Shown piece by piece: positions 16,896-23,855 of a stretch of DNA of 25,558 nt. How positions within the stretch are numbered: the stretch's first letter is position 1; each line of letters starts with the position of its first letter. This DNA comes from CAYLYM01 sp964387645 (lineage in GTDB: Bacteria; Calditrichota; Calditrichia; RBG-13-44-9). The DNA lies in contig CAYLYM010000052.1 in the NCBI GenBank assembly GCA_964387645.1, positions 1 to 25,558 of the forward strand. Direction: 5' to 3'. A program made the position numbers and the translations under genes. The notes under the pieces are model-generated. The model was given only the letters and a program-made list of their open reading frames with translations. It was not told the DNA's origin and did no database searches.

Positions 16896-17595
16896 ATTTA
16901 GAAGAAAATAGTTATCTATTATTTCGTTGGATATTAAGTTAATTTTTCTTATATTGTTTTTAAACTTAGTAGAAAATATTCATATTATAAAAATGTTCTA
17001 AAATTTAAATAGGAGTTTGTCCAGATTTACCAATCTGAAATGAAAGATATTCTTTATGATATATATGTGTTGTCTAAAGGCAATTCGTTTTATAATCCTA
17101 TACATCCTCATCTTCTATTAAAATATCTTGCTTTTCAAAAAGTAACTACAATAATGTAGAAAGATTATTCATCTGAACGTACCTTCTTAAATGGTATTTT
17201 CATTCTTTTCTTAACATTTTACAAATTAATCCTAATTATTTATCAGTTTTGTTTTTTGGATTACTAGTTTGATTTACAGAGTTTAAAATAAGAAAAGGTA
17301 TCTATGATTCGTTTTGCTTAGAAAAACTTGTATAGTTCTTTTTACTGGAATTTTTTGTTTTTCATTGACATAGAAATCGCAGAGTTTTTTTTGAGCGTTG
17401 CAGATAGAACATAAATGAGAAAAATTTCTACTTTCATATTTGGTTTTGGAATAGGTGTATTTTTAGCGTATTTTTCTTTGTTCCTATCTTTTGTGATTTA
17501 ATTTTGGTTTTGTGTTGGAGAAAGAATTACCGTAAAGGATAACTTCGAATTTTTCAGCATTAGTTTGTGGTAATATTAGGGGAGAAGGGGGGACA
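16896..17595. other. Gene-poor AT-rich region
   Basis: No supported gene. A perfect inverted repeat CAGATT-tacc-AATCTG is at 17022-17037, followed at once by a 39-codon ORF (17040-17159) whose nearest AGGAG is about 25 nt upstream of the ATG, behind the hairpin. A 28-codon ORF (17415-17501) encodes a hydrophobic peptide with GFGIG, but has no ribosome binding site. These could be remnants of decayed genes or tiny membrane peptides; neither can be shown from sequence alone. Confidence 0.4.
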
Positions 17596-17695
17596 GTGAT
17601 TGGGATTATTATTTATATCCTGTTAATTGGGTTGTTTTGAAGGAGATTACCCATGGTTGTTAAATTTGATTTTGTAAAATCACAATTTTTTTAGA
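17596..17695 (+). promoter_or_regulatory. Possible leader-peptide/attenuator ahead of the STAS gene
   Basis: A G-rich stretch (17579-17592) precedes a GTG-started 14-codon hydrophobic ORF (17596-17640). Directly after its stop, AGGAG (17641-17645) stands 7 nt before a 13-codon ORF (17653-17694). The second ORF overlaps a perfect 7-bp inverted repeat, TGATTTT-gt-AAAATCA (17667-17682), followed by seven T (17686-17692). Well-placed ribosome binding site, short ORF, repeat and T-run resemble a leader-peptide attenuator, about 100 bp before the STAS gene. The AT-only inner stem and the 2-nt loop make the terminator weak. Confidence 0.25.
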
Positions 17696-17795
17696 GAATT
17701 TAGAACAGATAAATTTTATTAAAAATATTGAAAATTAGTGAAATATTAACAAGTTAATCTTTCTTAATCTTAAATATATTAAATAAGGAACTACT

Positions 17796-18146
17796 ATGAA
17801 AATCAAGGAAAGCGTTCAAGATAATGTTGCTATTTTGAGTATTAGTGGTAATATGATGGGTGGGCCTGAAACGACAAAATTACATGAAGTTGTTAAAAGT
17901 TTGATAGCGGATGGTATGAAAAGAGTTATAGTCGATTTAAAAAAAGTGAGATGGATGAACAGTATGGGTTTAGGTATATTAATGGCTTGCTGGGGTTCAT
18001 TAAGCAAAGTAGGAGGCGATATTAAATTAGCCAATGCTACTGAAAAGGTACAAAGCCTGTTGGTCATTACGCAGTTGCTCCAATTCTTTGAAAATTACGA
18101 AAGTGTGGACCGCGCTCTTGCACTCTTTCTCTCTCAACAAAAATAA
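17796..18146 (+). CDS. STAS-domain protein (anti-anti-sigma factor type)
   Basis: A single STAS domain makes up the whole 116-aa protein. Proteins of this kind (SpoIIAA, RsbV) bind an anti-sigma kinase or another partner and are switched by serine phosphorylation. Visible features are the N-terminal strand NVAILSISGNMMGGPET, the central VIVDLKKVRWMNSMGLGIL with Ser56 at the usual phosphoacceptor position before the MGLG turn, and GGDIKLANATEKVQSLLVIT near the C-terminus. AAGGAA lies 7 nt before the ATG. There is no kinase, phosphatase or sigma-factor gene within the window, and the gene is isolated between two gene-poor regions, so its partner must be encoded elsewhere. It could act in a partner-switching pathway or in another STAS-based regulation. 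Confidence 0.9.
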   Translation: MKIKESVQDNVAILSISGNMMGGPETTKLHEVVKSLIADGMKRVIVDLKKVRWMNSMGLGILMACWGSLSKVGGDIKLANATEKVQSLLVITQLLQFFENYESVDRALALFLSQQK

Positions 18147-18394
18147 TTTTTATTTATCTTTAAGAAGTCAATGATCTTATGCATTAAATATTTACAAATC
18201 CAGGTTATGAAAGATTTTTTAACTTCTTTTTCTGGAAAATAACCATTATTAATTGCACAGGTTTGTTTAAATTTAGGGGTGAATTGCATGAAATAATCAA
18301 TTAAATATTTGGAAGAAATTTGATGGGAGCTAATGAAAAATAGAAAGGGTGGAGAAAAAAGTTGCTTGCGGTTGGCAGTTAAAGAATTAACCAT
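18134..18394 (-). CDS. Doubtful small ORF of unknown function
   Basis: An 86-codon minus-strand frame overlaps the end of the STAS gene tail to tail by 13 bp. It encodes a basic, aromatic-rich peptide (for example SSKYLIDYFMQFTPKFKQ and EKEVKKSFITWICKYLMHK) whose C-terminal half would form amphipathic helices. There is no signal peptide, known motif or correctly spaced ribosome binding site; AGG touches the ATG directly. It might be a small gene, a decayed one, or chance in AT-rich DNA. I do not recognise it. Confidence 0.2.
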   Translation of the reverse strand: MVNSLTANRKQLFSPPFLFFISSHQISSKYLIDYFMQFTPKFKQTCAINNGYFPEKEVKKSFITWICKYLMHKIIDFLKINKNYFC

Positions 18395-18396
18395 CC

Positions 18397-18421
18397 TGAC
18401 ACGTCGAGATTCGAAGTGACA
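18397..18421. repeat. Imperfect palindrome, possible dispersed intergenic repeat
   Basis: Arms at 18397-18407 and 18411-18421 pair at 9 of 11 positions around a 3-nt centre (inner arms TCGA-gat-TCGA). It stands out by its G+C content in an AT-rich spacer. Its minus-strand form begins TGTCACTTCGA, which resembles the TGTCATTTCGA start of abundant intergenic repeats in Bacteroidetes-group genomes. That resemblance is from memory. Confidence 0.4.
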
Positions 18422-18671
18422 ATAAAACTATTTTGCCAAACTTTTAATTGTATTAAAAACGTTAATTAATGATTAATTTAAATTATGAATTAATGATAGG
18501 TGGTTTTTCTTGCTTTCTGTGAAATCCCGACTTTTTTCAAACTTATTCTTTCTGTCAATGACTCCTTCAAATCGTATTTTATACATTTAACCCATACGAA
18601 GATCCAGCAGATATATATATAATAAATAATTTGAAAAATCATAGACTTTTTTCAGATTTTTCTACTATAAG
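18422..18671. other. Gene-free AT-rich spacer
   Basis: No open frame of note, RNA gene or repeat was seen between the palindrome and the promoter-like region of the FadL-family gene. Confidence 0.5.
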
Positions 18672-18700
18672 TTTCAGTTTGACTGAAAAGAAAGTATAAT
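18672..18700 (+). promoter_or_regulatory. Inverted repeat beside a consensus -10 box, upstream of the FadL-family gene
   Basis: A perfect 7-bp inverted repeat TTTCAGT-ttg-ACTGAAA (18672-18688) ends 6 nt before TATAAT (18695-18700). No good -35 element lies 16-18 nt upstream; the only TTGACT is 10 nt from the box, too close. The repeat sits where an operator or activator site would overlap a promoter. The putative transcript would have a leader of about 200 nt before the ATG at 18908. Confidence 0.3.
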
Positions 18701-18907
18701 AAAATGAGGAGAAGTAGAACTTGTCAAACGGAAAGTCTTTAGATTCTTTTTTTATTCAATCCATAATTTATTAAAATTGCAAGGAGATTTTTGCATATTT
18801 TAATACATCTACTTTTTTATCTTGATTTTAATAGGCTTTTTTTTTAAACTGGATTACATAAGTTAAGTAATTTAATTCACTTACGAATTAATTTATGAGG
18901 AGGCCTT

Positions 18908-20182
18908 ATGCGTAACTGTTTTTTTGTCTTATTCATGATTCTTGTTTTTACTGGTACCAGTCTTGGGGGAGGGTTCGGGCTTTACGAATTCGGTGCCAGA
19001 GCTTCGTCCTTGTCAGGTGCCGTTGTAGCTCAAGCAGCAGATGCATCTTCAGTATTTTATAATCCTGCTGGATTAGCCTTTCAAAGTGGAACTCAATTTT
19101 ATGGTAGTGTAACTCTGATTAAGTCTCAAAATCGTTGGGTGGGACCGGCTCCCATTTTTTCCAATCAGGTTCATGAAGCCAGGAGCCAGTTACACACTCC
19201 CCTTGGTATTTATCTTAGCCATACTTTTGAGAATGGTGTAGCTCTGGGACTGGGTGTGACCAATCCTTTCGGTCTGGGATTGGCCTGGGAAGACGATTTC
19301 CCTGGAAGGGTTATTTCTAAGGATGTGGATTTAAAATCTTTTTATTTTTCTCCGGTGGTGGCTTTCCGGATTGATCCCCATGTCAGTATAGGTGGGGGGG
19401 TGGATATCGTTTATTCCACTGTTAAATTACAGAGACACATCTTATTTGCTTTCCCTTTCGATTCAAACACTGAACCCGGTGTGGAAGTTGGTGAAGTGCT
19501 TTTAGAGGCAAATTCAAAGTTGGCGTTTGGTTTTGCAGCCAATATTCTCATCCAATTAGATAAATTGTCTTTCGGATTCTTATATCGCCATAAGGTGAAG
19601 AATAAATTTGAAGAGGGAGATGCCACATTTACTTTGTACGAAACTCCATTTAAAACATTTTTACAAAATCAGGGAATCAAAAATCAAAAAGGTGGAACTG
19701 AAATTACTTATCCATCATTTTTCTCAGTTGGTGCTCATTATATGATTACCGATGCCCTGGGTGTTGAAGTAGATTATATGTGGTACAAGTGGGACGTGTT
19801 TAAGGAGTTAGTATTGGATTTTGATGAAGATGCACTAGACACTGTAGTTAAAGAAAATTACAAAAACTCTTCACAATTTAGAATTGGATTGCATTATAGT
19901 TTGATCAATAATTTAGAATTACGTCTGGGATATATTTATGATCAGACGCCTCAACCAATAGGATCGATGAGTCCATTGCTCCCAGATAGCGATCGTAATG
20001 ATTACAGTATAGGATTAGGTTACCGATTCGGATCGATGAAATTGGATGCGGGATATATGCTAGTTAATTTCAGTGGACGGAGTACTATAGTTGATGGAGA
20101 AGGTCGTCAATTCGATGGTTTTGATGGCTCGTATTCAAGCAAAGCCAATTTATTATTCTTTAGTTATGGTATTTCTTTCTAA
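18908..20182 (+). CDS. OmpP1/FadL family outer-membrane channel
   Basis: The product (424 aa) is an outer-membrane beta-barrel of the FadL/TodX family, which lets long-chain fatty acids and other hydrophobic compounds cross the outer membrane. A signal peptide covers about 1-20. The mature N-terminus GGFGLYEFGARASSLSGAVV, followed by AADASSVFYNPAGLAF (about 43-58), is the family hallmark, forming the N-terminal plug or hatch. Conserved strands follow, including LGVTNPFGLGLAWEDDFPGR (about 116-135), where FadL members carry the NPFGL...W...GR block. The chain ends in an amphipathic strand with a terminal Phe (FFSYGISF), as expected for barrel insertion. GAGGAGG (18897-18903) precedes the ATG. 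An SGNH lipoprotein gene follows after 35 nt, so the two form an operon for lipid handling. Confidence 0.93.
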   Translation: MRNCFFVLFMILVFTGTSLGGGFGLYEFGARASSLSGAVVAQAADASSVFYNPAGLAFQSGTQFYGSVTLIKSQNRWVGPAPIFSNQVHEARSQLHTPLGIYLSHTFENGVALGLGVTNPFGLGLAWEDDFPGRVISKDVDLKSFYFSPVVAFRIDPHVSIGGGVDIVYSTVKLQRHILFAFPFDSNTEPGVEVGEVLLEANSKLAFGFAANILIQLDKLSFGFLYRHKVKNKFEEGDATFTLYETPFKTFLQNQGIKNQKGGTEITYPSFFSVGAHYMITDALGVEVDYMWYKWDVFKELVLDFDEDALDTVVKENYKNSSQFRIGLHYSLINNLELRLGYIYDQTPQPIGSMSPLLPDSDRNDYSIGLGYRFGSMKLDAGYMLVNFSGRSTIVDGEGRQFDGFDGSYSSKANLLFFSYGISF

Positions 20183-20217
20183 AAAGTGCAGGAATAAAAA
20201 GACGTAGGAGATATAGA

Positions 20218-21639
20218 ATGAAAAGACTAATATTTTCCCTTATTATATTGAGTTTAATTTTTGTTGTGGCTTGTGAAGTTTCGAATCCTGAACAACCGCA
20301 ACTGAATGTTTTGCCTAATCAATTAGTTTTAAGGAAGATGGTTGCCATCGGTAATAGTCTTACGATGGGTGTTCAATCGGCAGGCATTGTGAAAGAGTTT
20401 CAATTGCATAGTTATCCCTATCTCATTGCCAAACAGATGGGCAAACAGCATGAATTTGAGCAACCCATTGTGGAAGAGCCCGGTCTGGGTGAAGGAGGAC
20501 GTGGTCCACTAAAACTGGTGAATGGCACTATAGTTCCAGGAGATCCATCACCGGCTGATCCCAGAACCATCGCTTCTAATCTCTTCCTCCCGCGACCTTA
20601 TGATAATCTGGGTATTTCCGGAGCAGATTTGAACGATGTGTTAAATACCACCAGTGGTGGATTGTTTGATCTTGTTCTGAGAAATCCCAATTTTGGTAAT
20701 ATGACTGCCATTGAACAGGCATTGATATTAAACCCGAGCTTACTTATTATCTGGATTGGCAATAATGATGTTTTAGGTGCGGCAACCAGCGGAACAGCCG
20801 TGGTGGGACAAACCATCACCTCGCAATCTGAATTCGAGTCAAGTTATAATGAACTAATCCAAATGGTTAGAAATAACAGTCCTAATACACAAATAGTAAT
20901 TGCTAATATTCCCAATATATCTGATATTCCTTATGTAAATACCCTGGATATTATTTTCCGGCCAGTAGAACAATTTGGCATAACTACACCGGTGCCGGTG
21001 ATGTTTGATGAAACTTTTCAACCAATTGATTTTGATCCTACTGCCGGTACACTTTATTTGCCTCTATTAACGGAAGAGCCATTAGGATCTGTTGAACATG
21101 TACTATTACCCGCCATAACTGCATATCAACAGGGAATTGGTGTGCCAGATTCCGCCGCTCTGGTCAATTTAGGCATTGATCCATTGGTGGCTTCATTTAT
21201 TGTTGCTCAATTAGAAGCAAACGATATTAATCCAACCGGACAACCCCTTCCCGGAACACTTACTTTAACTTCTGAAGAAACTCAAACCATTGAAACTGCT
21301 GTGGCTGGTTTCAATAATTTCCTCAGTGGATTGGGGCTACCGCTTGTGAATATGAATAAAAAACTGGAAGAGTTGAACAATGGTCAAATTCCTGGATTTT
21401 CTGGTAAATATGTTTTTCTGGCACCTGCCAATACTGTATTCAGTTTAGACGGTATTCATTTAAATAATGCGGGATATGCTTTGGTTGCCAATGAGTTTAT
21501 TGAGGTAATTAATCAAACTTTTGGTCTTAGCATTCCCGAAATAGATGCTTCAAAATTTCTTGGACAATATGCCGGAGCACGAGTCGATAGAATAGCTTCC
21601 AGTGCTTTAGAACAAGTGAAAGAAATTTTTGTTAGATAA
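20218..21639 (+). CDS. SGNH/GDSL-type hydrolase lipoprotein
   Basis: The protein (473 aa) is a probable surface or periplasmic lipoprotein with an esterase/lipase-like SGNH domain. The signal peptide ends in the lipobox VVAC, with Cys19 as lipidation site. Block I is AIGNSLTMG with nucleophile Ser47 (GNSL in place of GDSL); block II Gly135 lies in GISGADLND; block III is GNND (181-184) with Asn183; block V is DGIHLNNAGY with Asp411 and His414, so the catalytic set is complete. About 220 residues separate blocks III and V, longer than in compact SGNH enzymes, which suggests an inserted segment. It follows the FadL-type channel by 35 nt and a strong terminator comes after it. The pairing suggests lipid or ester cleavage at the surface followed by uptake; the substrate is unknown. 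Confidence 0.9.
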   Translation: MKRLIFSLIILSLIFVVACEVSNPEQPQLNVLPNQLVLRKMVAIGNSLTMGVQSAGIVKEFQLHSYPYLIAKQMGKQHEFEQPIVEEPGLGEGGRGPLKLVNGTIVPGDPSPADPRTIASNLFLPRPYDNLGISGADLNDVLNTTSGGLFDLVLRNPNFGNMTAIEQALILNPSLLIIWIGNNDVLGAATSGTAVVGQTITSQSEFESSYNELIQMVRNNSPNTQIVIANIPNISDIPYVNTLDIIFRPVEQFGITTPVPVMFDETFQPIDFDPTAGTLYLPLLTEEPLGSVEHVLLPAITAYQQGIGVPDSAALVNLGIDPLVASFIVAQLEANDINPTGQPLPGTLTLTSEETQTIETAVAGFNNFLSGLGLPLVNMNKKLEELNNGQIPGFSGKYVFLAPANTVFSLDGIHLNNAGYALVANEFIEVINQTFGLSIPEIDASKFLGQYAGARVDRIASSALEQVKEIFVR

Positions 21640-21663
21640 TAAAGAAATTTTTGAAGATGATGT

Positions 21664-21697
21664 AAAGCCCGGCTATATTGAATGGCCGGGTTTTTTT
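21664..21697 (+). terminator. Rho-independent terminator of the FadL/SGNH operon
   Basis: CCCGGC (21668-21673) pairs perfectly with GCCGGG (21685-21690) around an 11-nt loop and is followed by seven T (21691-21697). Upstream A residues can extend the stem into the T-run. It is the clearest terminator in the window and lies 24 nt after the SGNH stop codon. Confidence 0.93.
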
Positions 21698-21869
21698 ATG
21701 GATAATAAAAATTTGCCGGTATGATCAAAAAATAAAATTATTACTATGATTTTTTTATATTTCAATTAAATGTTTATGTCTGAGAATATTCATATTGGCG
21801 TTTATTAATGCATAACTTGTGTCAGCCAATCTGAATTATTCATTAAAGTTTTAGATTCAAATTTTTATT

Positions 21870-23432
21870 ATGGATCAATTCATGGAACTGGATTTAATTA
21901 GAGTCAAATTAGAGGCTGCCCGGAGGTTTAAACGACAGAAAGATTTTCGTCAGGCAGAGAAGGAATTGATAGAAGCCCTGGAGATAGACCCGGGAAATGT
22001 GCTTGTAAAAACACATCTTGCTGATATTTATTATCACATGAATCGAATTTCAGAGGCGGAAAGAATGCTTAAAGAAGTTTTACATAAAGAACCTTTAAAT
22101 ATTAAGGCGCTTTATCTTTCAGGTTTAATTGCTTATAAAAAGCAGGAATTAGAAAAAGCTTTAGAGTTTTTTCAAAATATTTTAAAGATCAAGAAACACT
22201 ATTTCCCCGCACAAAAGATGGTGGTTACGATTCTTGCAAAAATGCACAAATGGGATGAAGCTTTAACCTGGACGCATCGTGCACTGGAAATTCATCCCAA
22301 TGATTCATTTGTATTAACCCAACTTGCCAGAATTTATCGAGCTCAAAAAAAATATAACGAAGCGTTAGATGTACTGGACAAATTACGGCAACAAGGAAAA
22401 GATAATGAATTTATTCGAAAGCAGATTATTGAATTGAAAGCTCTATGTACAGGTAAAACTGAAGAACAAATTTCGCAAGAAATTTCTTCGATGCTCAACC
22501 TTCCCAGTCAACAGAACCGTCCGGAGCTCTGGCAAATTCAGGCAGAAAATTTAAGAAAGAAAGGAAAGTTGGCTGAGGCTGTAGAAGCATATAAAAAATT
22601 GCTAATGTTAGATCCTGAAAATGATTTTGCTCGAAAACAACTGGCTTATCTTTATAAAAGGTTGGGTGAATGGGAAAAAGCAGTAGAACAAATGACTTCT
22701 TTATTCCTGAAAAATCCTTCTGATATTTATCTGCGAAATAGTCTTTATTCGCTTTATCGAGAACATTATAGTTTATATTCATGGATTCAACTTCTAAAAG
22801 ATGCACTTAAACGGAATCCAGAAATGGTAAGCCTTTATGGACTTATTAGAAAATTTCGTTCACAATTAGATTTGCTTGCAGAATTGGATATAAATGTAGA
22901 AAAATTTGAAGCTTTGTTAGAAAAAATAGAATATAGAGAGATAATAGAACCTTCTAATGTAAAAATTTATAGACCAGTTTTAGAATTTCTTTTACGTTAT
23001 CTTCTTGCTCAAAAAATGTTGCCATCATTCGGAGAGTTTTTAAACCGATTGAAAAGTGAAGAAAGAATTGTTTCAAAAATTCCAAAAAAAACACCGGAAG
23101 AAGCTATTGCGTATATATTTCAATACGGAATATTTTGGATACATTTTTATTTAGTCAGCCGGCAGCTTTCTGAACTTGATGCTACTGCATTTAGGCTTGA
23201 CCTTGTACCGGAGCTAGCACCTGTTGTTTGGATTTTTCAAAAGAAGGAAATCCACTTTGAAATTGTTTCACTTGATAAAAAAATTCGAAAACCTGTAATA
23301 AAATCAAGAGGCGTTTTGCGATTAAGAATTCCTGAAGATTTTTTATGGTCCTATACCATAAAAAATTGGAAATTAGCTAACTTACAAGATATGGCAAGTT
23401 TTATTGAGCAGTTGAAAGAAATTCAATTATAG
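21870..23432 (+). CDS. Cytoplasmic TPR-repeat protein
   Basis: The protein has 520 aa and no signal peptide or membrane helix, so it is probably cytoplasmic. Residues about 8-185 and 215-300 are tandem tetratricopeptide repeats with the usual A/G-A-P spacing, for example KDFRQAEKELIEALEIDPGN, QELEKALEFFQNILKI and GKLAEAVEAYKKLLMLDPEN. A linker without repeats (about 186-213) separates two blocks. The C-terminal about 180 residues are not TPR: a helical part (about 345-430), then a segment that may be beta-rich (VVWIFQKKEIHFEIVSLDKK). I do not recognise this domain. No good ribosome binding site precedes the ATG at 21870; the in-frame ATG at 21882 has GGA 7 nt upstream and could be the real start. 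Probably a scaffold for protein interactions. Confidence 0.85.
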   Translation: MDQFMELDLIRVKLEAARRFKRQKDFRQAEKELIEALEIDPGNVLVKTHLADIYYHMNRISEAERMLKEVLHKEPLNIKALYLSGLIAYKKQELEKALEFFQNILKIKKHYFPAQKMVVTILAKMHKWDEALTWTHRALEIHPNDSFVLTQLARIYRAQKKYNEALDVLDKLRQQGKDNEFIRKQIIELKALCTGKTEEQISQEISSMLNLPSQQNRPELWQIQAENLRKKGKLAEAVEAYKKLLMLDPENDFARKQLAYLYKRLGEWEKAVEQMTSLFLKNPSDIYLRNSLYSLYREHYSLYSWIQLLKDALKRNPEMVSLYGLIRKFRSQLDLLAELDINVEKFEALLEKIEYREIIEPSNVKIYRPVLEFLLRYLLAQKMLPSFGEFLNRLKSEERIVSKIPKKTPEEAIAYIFQYGIFWIHFYLVSRQLSELDATAFRLDLVPELAPVVWIFQKKEIHFEIVSLDKKIRKPVIKSRGVLRLRIPEDFLWSYTIKNWKLANLQDMASFIEQLKEIQL

Positions 23433-23433
23433 T

Positions 23434-23459
23434 ACTTTATAACCATATTAAAGTTTTTT
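23434..23459 (+). terminator. Weak AT-rich terminator after the TPR gene
   Basis: ACTTTA (23434-23439) pairs with TAAAGT (23449-23454) around a 9-nt loop, followed by a T-run to 23459. It begins 2 nt after the stop codon. The low G+C of the stem makes it weak. Confidence 0.45.
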
Positions 23460-23855
23460 ACTCTCGTGGAGTCACCATAAATTAATTTGGTTAAGAAATA
23501 AAATATTATTATTTTTGTTCCTGTGAGAACTAAATTCTGGGGACAAAATGTGTAATTTAAAAAGGACTATGTTTTTTTAACTAAAAGAATAGAATAATAC
23601 ATTGCAGAAGTAAAAATGTAGAAATATTTATTTTATTTGAATATAAAAATTTTAACGAAATTCATTGATTTTATATTCAGCTTTATTATGATATTATTTT
23701 TTTAGTTTTCAGAAAAATTTTATAGTCAAAATATTTTGAAAAATATTTAATATTGAATTTGTGATTGAAATTAATAAGATTTTATTTTGATTTGTATTAT
23801 TTAATAGAAATAGTAGTAAAATTTTTTAAAAGTTAATTTGGAGATTTGATAAGCT
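23460..23855. other. Gene-free AT-rich spacer upstream of the last gene
   Basis: No gene, RNA or strong repeat was seen. It should hold the promoter of the following gene. GGAG at 23840-23843 is the nearest ribosome-binding-like sequence, 12 nt before the GTG start. Confidence 0.5.
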
